Source: Montifringilla adamsi | Lineage: Eukaryota; Chordata; Aves; Passeriformes; Passeridae | Direction: 5' to 3' | Assembly: GCA_017590115.1 (NCBI GenBank) | Contig: JAGGNK010010225.1 | Span: 806,001 to 870,000, forward strand | Length of the DNA stretch: 64,000 nt | Shown here: one piece after another, positions 23,651 through 35,600 of the stretch | How positions within the stretch are numbered: the first letter of the stretch is position 1 | Layout: the number at the start of each line of letters is the position of its first letter | The notes under the pieces: model-generated | What the model saw: the letters and a program-made list of their open reading frames with translations, nothing else | Told to the model about the DNA's origin: nothing | The model's database searches: none | Translations under genes and position numbers: made by a program

Positions 23651-26489
23651 TAGTATTTGTGGAATAACAAATATTTGGGGGAACAGAAATGGCTGTAGTG
23701 ACCTTCTTCCCTGTTTCTTTTTAGCCTAATTTCTTTTTGGTAGCAGAGGAGAAGTGGCATATAGCCATTAGAATGGGAGCTGCATTGAAATACAGGTGAG
23801 ACCTGTCAGGGAAACAAAATTCACAGTTCATATGAGGAAACACACATCTCCATCACATACTTAAACTTCTGGTGTTAGCATTTAGTGCACAACAGAAGAC
23901 AAGTCACTGGGTTGGTGTTTCCTCCTCATCCATCCTTATCCTCTCATATCCTCATCAGGGCACTGATCACACCACATCAGGTGTCTTGGACTGATAGGAG
24001 ATGTAGGTTTGAGGTGGCCACACCACTCACCAGTCTCAGCACTCTGCAGAAATATGAGTCAGTGGACCAAGTGCTGATAGCAGTGCTCAAAGACATGGGG
24101 TAGGCTGTGCTCCTGCTTTTTTTAGAGTGCAAATACTACAAAATATTGTAAATACGGAGTGATAAACCTCTCTCCTCTCTCCTTGCTGCTGTCCTGTGGG
24201 ACCACAAACTGGGAGAAGTCCTATGACACAGCGGTGTAGCAAAGGGGGCAGCAAGGCATGGACAATCCATCAGGGGCCAGTGTGAAGGGACCCAGCTACT
24301 TGGCTCTCTCTCCTTACACAGCTGTACTGAGCTGTCTTCTCTGAGAAGACCTGAGTGCCTGCTGAGACCCACCTACCACTATATCAGCTGCCCACTGCCT
24401 CACACAATGCAGGAGATCTCAAGATATCAATATCACCTTTCTCTCGTGCCTGTGTGCACATACCAGTGTGTATGTATTGACTACAGTCATGTGAACACCT
24501 ATGCATGTATTTTTATAGAGATATAAACAGGGATTTTGGGTCCACTGCTTTCCAAGCAGATGAGGATTTGGAACTCTTTCCTTCCCAAAGGAGGCAATTA
24601 AGAAGTCTATTTTAATAAGGACAGTATCCTGTTCTGCCAGTGATCAGTGAGGATGACTGCCACAACAGCCAAGTGGTGCAGCCAGCGAGCATTTGGCTTA
24701 ATCACTTCTTGACAGGAGCTGGTCTCTGTGGAACATTCATAAATAATTTTGCTGGGGGCACGGGAGCTGGCTCATTGCTGCAGACCCACAACAAGACAGA
24801 CAACAAAACCTCAACCAAATCCTGAATCTTTTCTAATTATTCTGTGAGGCTTCCTACTAAACCAAGTTCAGAACAGAGCTTCTTGTTCATGCTCCAGGGC
24901 TGAGGGTATGGCATTAGCATCCCTGGGGGCTTATGAGTGACAAGTAGAGGGAGGGGGGAACATCTGGAGCCCCTATGAGCATGGATGGCAGGAGGTGAGT
25001 GAATAGGGAGCTTCATTCGGAGGGTGACAGCTGCGAGGCTCTGTGTCCCCTCTGCTCCTGACAGCAGTGCCTCCTGGAGCTTTTGTTTCTCTGCAGCCAG
25101 GATGACAGCCTTGTGCCACTCTTCACCACAGTACGCCTTCCTTCCAGGCATGGATGCTGTGCACGTGGCATTGAGCATTGTTAGTGCCTGACAAACAATA
25201 GGGCATCAAGGAAAAACAAAAAAGGTGTCTTTCTTCAAACACAGACTTTCTCATTTCCAAGCAATATAGCTTTCAATGAGAACATCTTACCTGACTGGAC
25301 CACTCCAAATAGTCAGAAAATATGCTCTGTGCTGGTGGTGATTAGAAAAAAAGCTGCCTTCTCAATGCAAATGAAAATTGGTAACAAGAGAGCATAATAT
25401 GCTCAGAGCTTTCCAGGTTCTGTTTTCTCATTCCTCACCCTGCCACTCTTGCTTGCATCAGTCATCCTTCCTGTGCTCTGACCCCGCACTGATGCTGTGG
25501 CCTCTCTGAATGCAGCACTGCAGCCCCTGGCCCATTGCTGTGTCAGTGGGAGGGGGAGGGGGCTGTGCTCAGCCCAGACGTGCCACAGTGCTGCAGAGAC
25601 TGCGAGTGAGCCTGGCACACCCTTACAGCACCTTACAGAGTGTTTGCTTTGCTGGCTGCTTTCACTTGTGAACCGTGCTCTGGCACGGCACAATAACGCT
25701 CATGGAGGACTCCAGGTGTGTATCTGAACGTGATATTGCATGGCCTTCACCACCTCGTGGACCTCTTGAAGGCTGAGAGTGCTAGATTAACTGCTGTGGT
25801 TTGTCTGCAGCAAACAGAGAAAGCTCTGGAATGGGCTGGAATGCAGGAGAGTGGTTTGGGAACTGGCTGCAACTGTGATGAGGGTTTTCCAGTGAACCCT
25901 TGACGCTTGCATTCCCACGTTCTGTTCTTTCCCTGCTTATCAGGCAGTTCTCTAAAACCACCTCCTCTTGCCTGTTCCCACACCTGCCTCTGATCTGGAG
26001 GAGACTGCTCGAGCCATTTTATTTCTGTAGCTCTTGGTGTTCCTAGCCACCAGAAGCTCTGCAGCAGGGTGGCAGTTTCCAATTTAACGTGCATGGATGG
26101 TAACACACCATGGTGAAAATGTGTGGGAGACACTCGATTCACTCGGGTAAGTGTTATCCATAAGACACTGGGAGCACCACAGCTCTGCTGGAGACCTGTA
26201 TTTGGCATCCACCAGCACACCAAAATAAAAGCACTTGATATATCTCAGTATTCAAAGGAAAGCAATGACCCAGGGGAGTAGGAGTGTCCAAATAACACTA
26301 CCACCAAGAAAAGACTGTACAAATGGGCAGCGCTCAGGAAGACCAGAAAGGAAAACAGAAGATTTAGAATGAGGACTGCAGCCCTCAAACATGCTGTTGC
26401 TGATGGGCAGGGAATAGTCTTTCCACCACAGACAGGACAAGCAAAAGTGAACTTAAATTTCAGCAAGGGAGACTTAGACCAGAAAATTA

Positions 26490-26690
26490 AGTTTCCTAAC
26501 TCTAGGCATTGTGAGACATTGGGGGAGATTGCCTGGTTGCTTATTGAGTCTCTGTCACTAAAGGTTTCTAAGAGCAGACTAGAAAAAAATGTCAAAAATC
26601 TAGTTTACAATCTAATTTATTCTATCATGGAGCTGAAGAGTAGACTAGGTGGATACTAAAGGCAGTCCTATTTCCTGAGGTACTTTTAGA
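26490..26690 (+). mobile_element. Ancient CR1/L3-like LINE 3' relic
   Basis: The block 'gtctctgtcactaaaggttt', then 'ctaagagcagactagaaaaa', and later 'gtagactaggtggatacta' with 'cagtcctatttcctgaggta' follows the layout of the last 200 bp of old CR1/L3 elements (a shifted 'ttaagaacagattagacaaa' block, then 'gactagatgacc...' and 'agccctatttctatga'). It is strongly diverged and gap-ridden. It resembles the 23.3-kb relic's family, but is more weakly supported. Confidence 0.45.
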
Positions 26691-29656
26691 TATGCTAATG
26701 ATCTAAAGAGTTCCTAAGTGCTAAGTATTTGTTTTTAATGCCAAGCATAGCTGGTATATTTGGCATGGTCTTAATCATGGTATGAGGCAACAGTGGTTAA
26801 AAAGAGAAGCTTCCCTTTTCCTAGTCAACTAGCAATGTTCCAAGCAAATTATCTGTATTAAAAATGCTATTCATAGCACATATTTTAAAAGCAGCATATT
26901 CTTCAGTTTTCCAGCCAGCCACCTCCTGAACATGGAGCACATGAAATCCTTGGGTCACATATTGATGAAACCTGTGTCCCCATGGGCTCCTTAAGTTACC
27001 AAGGATCTGTGATTTATGACAAGAAGTAGCTTTGTCTGGCTTTGACCAGGGTTAAAAGTGCCTATACATGCAGGTAAGGTGTCAAGTCAGAGGGCCTGGG
27101 AATCCCCATCACAGGCTGGAACAAGCACCAGGGACACTCCACTCTGGACACTGTCCAGTACAGTACAGAACTTTCCAGAAGAGCGTGAGCTAGGCTGGCT
27201 TGGTTCACTGTGCTCACCAAAATCACACCTGTTCAGATGAGGCAACATACCAAAATCCACTGCTGAAGTGACACCCATGGAAAAATTGAGAACAAAAAGA
27301 TAGAAGAACAAAGAGAAATAAGTACACATGAGGCACTGCAAAGCCAGCCACCTGCTTGTGCTGCCAGCCCTCTCCCTTCATGTGTGGATCCTGCAGGAAT
27401 GCGAGGCAGAGAAGTGTGCACAACCGTAGGGGAAATTATCACCCGTGCTGGTGATGCAGAATGAAGAAAACTCTATGTCCAAACCCATGTGGGGAATAGG
27501 GTGGTGCTCGGCTCTGCCTTAAGTCTTCTTTTGTTGGGAAAGTCCTGGCAGGATGGATTGAGAATTCTGTGGCAACCCGATTTAAATATGAAAACATATA
27601 GAGTATGTATGAAAATTAATGCACAATTCAGAGCCCTCTGTGCTGGGCTGGGGCTTGCTTCTGACAAGCTTACACTAAGAAGCAATTAGCTTTGAAAATG
27701 AGCTGATTGGGCCAAGAAAATGAGGCAAACATTTTCAGTCTGACAGCCATTTCAGGCCAATTTCAGTTCTTTGACACTATTTCAATAAATTCCATTTTTC
27801 ATCTGCTATTATTGTGGTTTTCCTCAAAACAGTGCACAACTTTAAATTCCCCAGGCCTTGGGGATTTTGGGAGAATATGGATAAACTCATTAGCAGGAGC
27901 AAAATGATCACTGAATGAATTAATTTGCATAGACATTTAAATGGCTGCTTGCAGACATTTCTTTCACTAAAGGAGTAGAACAGTTTCGAAGTTACTGTCT
28001 CATGCTTTGGAGAACAATTTGACAACAGTTCACATTGAGTTTTCTTCATGTGATGATGGTTAGTTTGAAAATAACTGAGGTAAAACTTCACCAATTACCT
28101 TGTTCCCAGGCACGCTAGCTCCTGAGCTTGTCTCTTGCTGAAAGCTTTCGCTTCTTGTTCTCAGTTTTGACATCCCAGTTTTTCAGCAGGGTATAGAGAC
28201 TTTGGCAGTTGTCAGGAACAGAAGTAAGGTAAGTGTAAACCTTTGGTAAAGGGAAGGAGACAGATGCATTAGCTACCTGCCAGAATGGAAATTTACCAGG
28301 GGTGTGTCTGTCTGACCCAGCTCAGCACCAGGTTGTTTTGTGCCACAGACGTGCAATGTCTGCCTTGGCACTCAAGGCTGGCACACAGTGAGTTATTGTG
28401 TAAAGGATGGAAATAATAGAAAAGGTGACAGCAGTTTTAGATCTCTTTGTCTTCTGGGAGCTCTGGCTGCTACAGCAGATGAGCCCTTTTGTCTTGGTGA
28501 CAGCACATCGGGATAAGCCCGTGTGAGCAGCTCCAGGTTCACTGGTGCTCCTACAGGGCGGTACCCACCCTACAGATTCACCTGTCACTGACAGCAATCT
28601 GGTCCAGCATGTGGATTGAGCTTTGAGGAGTCCCTTGGATAACATGCTCTAATGCCCTTATTAATAAAATTATAGTTCCTGAATAGGTGTATGTGGTATT
28701 TCCAGCGGATAAGACATATACTCATCCCCATTGATACACAAACATTGACTAACAATGCTCTGCTATGTGTGCATTGGTTATCCTGTCAATGAGATACACC
28801 ACGGTTAACCAGCAAAGGCACAGCATCCTTGACACTGAGACCTGTACCTGGATGGATAGTTGTGGGCTGGTGAGCAGTCAAAGGCTGCTCAACATACATG
28901 GGAAAGCAACAAACCTTCAGATTACACCTTGTACAAGAACCACAATCCTTATACAACTATTTCTGGGTCCCACACAAGGCACACAGAAACAGCTAAGCAA
29001 GCAGTTTGTTCTCCATATGACAATAAAGAAAGTCGAGCAAAAATAAAAATACAACAGCATTCATAAAGCTCCACACGCTCAAGGGCACTGGGATCAGGCA
29101 GCTCTGCTGAAGCAAAGGCCTTTCATGCCACTTCATGTGTGCGTGCGAACTGCACCCTCGCCAATTGCTAACTTGTCCTTTAGGAGCGAGGCAGATAAAT
29201 GAGATTGCAATATCACAGCTAATGCTCCTTTGAAGTGTCGCTTTGCCTTTGTGCACTTCTGTCTCTGCATTATCAAAATGTCTTCCACGAAGCTTTATTA
29301 TCACTGATAACATAGAACTAAGAGGCAAATTTTTCTATTCAAGGATTGAGTAGTTAAAAAAAACAATACTTCCCTGGATACTGGAAAATCAAATAGAAGA
29401 CTCCAGGGCAGAAGGGCTAATTAAAAAAAAAAAAAAGCCTGCTTTACTATGAAAACCCTTGAGGGGAGATAAAAGCTGAAGGGAGGTGCATGCTTGAGTA
29501 ATAAAGTCTTAATGAGTTTGGGTCCGTGTCTAATACAAAGCATTGATTTTGGCTGCTTGATGAAGTTAGCTATTTGATTAGAAAAATTTAATTTAAATAG
29601 ACACTGACCACTAAGATCACTCTATTGGAGAAGCCTCTATTGCTGTCATAAGTAAC

Positions 29657-29692
<36 letters not shown>

Positions 29693-32600
29693 AAAGAGAC
29701 AGGAGTGAGAAAATCCTTCGGAGAATTACTTTTTTTCACACAGCTGGCAGAATTAGTTGTATGTCTTAGCTTCTCTCTTTGCTGTGTCCACTCTTTGCGT
29801 GCTTTGTTTGGTCTCTTAGTAGTAGCTCGTAGGGAGTAGAAGGTGGCTGAAGAAATATAATTTAAAAGATGACAGGAAGATGTGACTGTAAAACTTCAGC
29901 AAAATATAGCTGGCTATCAGCTGGCTATGTAGAAGCCAGGGACAGGAGATATTTCCATTATATTTACACTTTACTTGAAACTGGGCTATTTCTAGTTTGA
30001 GAGAACCCACTTAAGTAGGTGTGAATTTGACACATCATTGTCAGGGCAAATGCTTTGTTTTATTTAGAAAGGACAGGCCAGGACTGGGCCACTGACATAC
30101 CTCAAGATATTAAGAATAGTGCTCTGCTATACCTGAGCTTGCAGTTTGAGCTTCCTTTGTAGTAAATGGGAAGAGTGTGAGTCATTTCACCCCAATGCAG
30201 ACATTTCAAAGAGGGCAGATGACTCATGCCTACAAGTACCTACTTCACTGATGAGAAAGGCCAGCTCAGATGGAGACACCTGATGTTAGATGAGATGACT
30301 CCCACCTTGACTTGGGAACATTACTGATGCAAAACCTGGAGTTAGATAAAGAACAAGAGACAGACTGCTCAGCACCTTATGGTATGTTACCCTAACTGGG
30401 GACTTGATGAGGAATCTTGTGTCTGATTGCTTTCTCACATCAGTGTACACCAGCTAGAGAAGAAAGTTGCCATCCACTCAGATCTCTTCTGCTATGCTTC
30501 TACCTTACAGGAATGACCACCTGGATCAGTTTAGCAGAGGCAAGGTTGTGGGTTCACTCTCATTCACCCTGTGGCTTACATTATGCAATCTTTCAGAGGC
30601 ATAACAATCGGTGGCTGTAGTGGTTAATTTTAGTCTGAGGATCAGCAAGAACCATGCCAGCAGACACACGAGCATGGTGTAGGAATACCAATGTCAGCAA
30701 TGCAGCAGGTTTTCAGAATTAAGACAGGACCAAGTATTTTTTCCCCTTTTCAACCCCTTGTCTTGCTCTCATCAGACTGTGACAAACGGTGACAGTGGTC
30801 AGTGATTCATTCACGGCAGCTGAGATCCAGCTGCAAGGGTCACTGAGGAGATCATCCAGAAACTCCTGTTTGTTGGTGACTGTAACACCATCACACGCTT
30901 AGGAGGCAATCTCTGTAGCATCACCCAGGAGCTCAACCTAATCTTAAGTATGGACAAAGACCACCTTCCCCCAGGGTCACAATCTCCCTGAAGGGCCAGC
31001 TAAATAGGGGTTGTCACGTTTATCAGTTGTGGCACCATCCCTTCAAATCAGCAGTACATGCTGCATTCCAAAAGCAAACCTGTCATTTAGTCATCTACAA
31101 AGTTGTCTTTGGAATGGATGAAGGATTCATGGCTCAGCCAAAAATGACTGCATGTCTGATGCATGTTATTTCTGCTCTCCTCCCCAGATGGTTATTTTGA
31201 GCTCTGTAGAGTTGCCCAACTCAGCTCCCCCAAATGCTGCCCGTACTGAGTTTCTGGGTATGTGTTGCATGGACATGTCATTGACACTGAGACTGTCTCA
31301 GGCATGTAAAATTCATGGCCCCATCTTGTAGCTCTGCACATTCCTTAGACTGGTGTGTTTTCACATCCAATGATTTTGTGACTGCACAAAGGGTTGATGC
31401 ATGATGGCTAAAATTAGCTACAACACATCTAGGAAATGGGCAGTATAACGACGTCCATTAATCATACTAATACTTGTAATACCTCTCCTAGTTTCTGAAA
31501 CAAAACCTTTTTAACCATTCAAACATCACAGGGAGATTCTGCTGTTAGGGCTCACCAGCATTACAAAGCAGACCCTGGTGCTGAAGTTTGCTGCAAGTGT
31601 TGTCTTGTGCAAACACGTTGCTCTGTCAGAAGCAGAACAAATAGATATTGAATTCCTACAGATTTTTATCCTATTTCCCCTCATTTGCCTCCAGTTATGC
31701 CCTTCACAGCACTCCCAGCTTCCACCCAGGTCATCTGATAAAGTAACAAGGTCTGTGATGCCATTCCTTCTGAGTCCATGCACTGAAGGAAACTAGGATT
31801 ACAGAGAGCTGATCTCCAAGTTGCTGTTTAGTTTGCAATTTCTCCACTTGTGGAAGAAGGGCAGGCCAAAAGAAAGGGTCAACACATGCAGTTTTGCACT
31901 ACTGTAGAATCTGATATGGTACAAAACAACACTGCGGACACAAAGGCTTTGCCTCAAAGACCAGAGGAAGAAAGGAGTTGTGTGCCAAATTTTCCTTTTT
32001 GATATCATTGACAAATGTTTTGAAATCCTCTAATTTAAAACTACTTTGGCATATTTATTTTCTTTCTCTCAGGTTTGTTGGTGATGTTCAGTCTTGAAAC
32101 AAACTCACAGTTTGCTCCATCCCTGGCAACTACTGAGTTCCACCTGCATGCCAGCAATTGCACCTACTGTGGGTGAAAGGGTTTAGAGATCCAACTTGCC
32201 AAGTCCTTCATTGTTTTAGTTCAGGGGCTATCCATTTTTATGAGCACTCAGAGATTGTTTAGATTGTTTTTCTTGACTATGCAAGTTCCCAACTAGAAAT
32301 ATTATTACTTATACCCATCAAGTCTCTCACTAATTCAAATTCTTCCCTCTAACAAAAAAACCATAAAATTGCTCCTAAGGGTTGATTCTGAGTCACTGAC
32401 AGAGCAGCTTGTTCCCTGTTCTCATGGGCTTCCCAGCATATTTGGCCTTTATTACCCTCTCTTTCTGGTTTTATGAGTCCTCTCTCAGATTGCAATCAGC
32501 TGCCAGACTCCTGCAAGGTGGCAAGAAATGAACAGGAACATCTGGGTATTTCTTAGAGCTGCCAATCACTGTCACTGCTGAGTAAATGACCTGAATGGTG

Positions 32601-35600
32601 CTCAGTCACACTGCCAAGTAGCACTGAATATGAGTTTGGGGCATCTTTCAGCAAGGAAATGTAAAATTATGGATCTGTCCTTATTTTTGTATTTTGGAGG
32701 CTGTTGGTCTGAAGTGATTAGGCATTGGAGTGTGCATGTTATAACACGGCACGATAGCTAGCCATTCAGTGACCTAGCTAATGAGGAAAGATGATCTCAC
32801 TCTGTTTACGAGAAGCAAAATGCTTCCTGCAGTGTCCAGATGGCAAAACAACTTGGTGTGTGGTAGAATTTCACTTCCGTATGACTGGGTGAAATCCTGT
32901 GTGAGAAAGAACGATGTTGAGCCTTAGTCCTGGGAATCCTCACACGTGCTACGCTCTCACCATAGAGGCAGTGCCTTTTGTGTAAAGAACAGAACTTTGG
33001 CCTCACCTTTAAATGCAGCAGCCAGGCTTGTGATTGCCTACAAAGGCAAGTTACATCCAAAAGCATCTTGCTGCTGGAATATGAGGACCGTGGTGGGCCA
33101 CTGCTGCTGTGGTGTGACTTGCCATTCTCTTGTGACAGTGATAAGTGTCTCTAATGAACATCAGAGTTGTTCCCCATCTCAGATGAAGGCAACAGCAGGC
33201 CTGACTAGACGTGTTAGCATCACTGCCCACTTTCTGGCGAGCAGGACATTCACTGATCGTGACATGGGGAACAGCGAAATTGGGTTTGTAGTTTCTGCTT
33301 GTTTGTTTTATTGTTTAAGTTAAGAGAACTGTAATGAGATAAAGTACCCTCTAGGAAAAGCTAATTGGATTTGAATAGTTTAATTAATGGAGACAGTCAC
33401 CTACATAACCCCCTTTTTTCCCCCAAGTAATGAGAATCTGCAGTCTGCAAGGAGTAAAAATCAGCACAGTTTATGATACAGTACTTGAATGTTGGTTTAC
33501 AACATTATTAATGGTTGATGAGGAACTGGAAATAGTTTTTCTGTTCAGGTAGGATATATATACATTCCAATATCATGAGCCATACAGCAAAATATTCACC
33601 ACCAAGAGGTGGTGATATATATTATATTGTACCTCAGATTATATTCTGAGGGTTTTTTCTTTTCAAAAAAATACAACCCAGTTATAAACAAGAATTAAAA
33701 TATGACAAAATGATGAGCAACCAGCAGACATCTACTTCATGGTTGAAGTACTGGTTGAAGGTCTTCATCTGAAATTAAAATATTTCCTATTTAACCTGAA
33801 GAAATTTTCTTATGATTACTGTTAATATTGATTAAGCTGATGAACTTGCAGTTGTAGCATTCTTGGCCACAATTTAAGGACAGTGAAAGGACAACATTTG
33901 TGTCACATTCCTGCTGCCTGTTGGAGCAGGAAAAAGATGTAATCCAGGTGTGGTAATAGAGCTATGGCTGTTCTCTTAACTGTCACCTCCCATAGTCTTC
34001 AGGAATCACCTGAACCAGGTAATGCTTAGCTGATAGTAAATTTGATAATGTCTTTCTCACAGTAAATTGAGGATTTACAGAGAAGAGTAGAATTTCACCT
34101 CCCTCAGACTCCACAGGAAAGAGGTGTCAGAAAAGAAAGGGCGTTACTTTAGGCAGCTGGGAGCGAGGGGAGAATGATGATGGGATGGGACACACGAAAG
34201 ACCACTGGCTTGGGTGGGACTTCAGAGATGCTGGGAGAAATAGATTAAAATACACATAAATGGAAGCTACAGGCTGTTTGAAGTTTCCTTTCAGCCTGCC
34301 TAAAGTATGCCCTGCCAGACTGGTACTTTGATGGGCCAAGGGACAGGGTTAAGGTTGTAACACTGACAATTCTAGTGTTCAGTCATGGTGCTCCATACCA
34401 TTTTCTCAGTGTTTAGTGGGATACTTCTATGAAAGCCAGCTCTTGTGTCAGTTTTCCATAGGGCTTTCCTTTAAAGTAGAACCACACTCTTAGCAGAAGT
34501 TCAGCATACCCAGGATTTTACCTTCTGAAGTCCCTGCTGGAACTTCGAGGAAGCTTCAAGCTGTTGAGTCAACTGGAATGTTCCTACTTCCTGGGGTATC
34601 TCTGATTATGTCCATGATGAGGGATGGCTTCCCAGAGACACTTGTTTTGGCACTTACATACTGCTGATTGTAGTGCTGACAGACTGGCTCTATCACCGTG
34701 TGATGAAATCGGGCATCTCAACTGACTTGCAGGACTTAAAGTTTTTAAGTGCTCCGTGCTTTTACCCTCTGTGGAGGTCTCTTTGGAGATTAGGTTTACC
34801 AGTATCAGGTCTCCTTTCAAGTGCAAAGTACAAAAAATGAGCTACTGTGCAGCAGTGTAAGAGAACATCTCTTCCCATTGTTTTCCCTTTGATTAAGAGA
34901 CAAAGGAATCCATGGCTGAACTTCTGCCACTTGTAAGATGTCCTTTTGATTACCCTGCTAAATTACACAGAACACCATGATTTGATTTAGTTCCTCTTGT
35001 TTTTTCCTTCTTTTTCTTTTTCTTTCCTTCCATTGTGAGGTGTAATCAAGTGGTCTTAACATCACTCTAATATTTCAGATTTTTGCAAGTCTGTTGAAAG
35101 TGTATCCTTCTGCAAACAAGCTCAGAATCCCTTTAACTGATGTTACAGGTTTCTGAGTCAATAGGCACAGCTTCTAACATACCTGAAATCTAAGCTTGGC
35201 TCCTACTTCTCCTTTTCTTTTTTTTTCAAATCTCCCTATTCGTTTTCACTACCATATTTAAAGCATTGAATGTCCTGAATATCCTTAACAGACTAAGTAT
35301 GTTAAAGGTCTTGTGCTCTTGAAGCATCCTCTCACAAAGGGATTTTTCCTTGGAATATAACTGACACCTTGAAATTTGTCTTCTTTACACCAATAAACAT
35401 TCTAATGAGATCATTTGTGCCAAGAGCATTTTCTGTCCTCCAGTGTTAATCCCCTTGAAGGTTTCCTCAAGGACCTCCTCAGGTCTTAGGAGTAATCAGG
35501 CCCATCATGATTGATAATCAGTCACAGCTCCCCTGAACAAACATGGGCCCTGCTGGTACCTGGTCCACAAACCAATGCCAGGCTAATGAGGCAGCATGAG

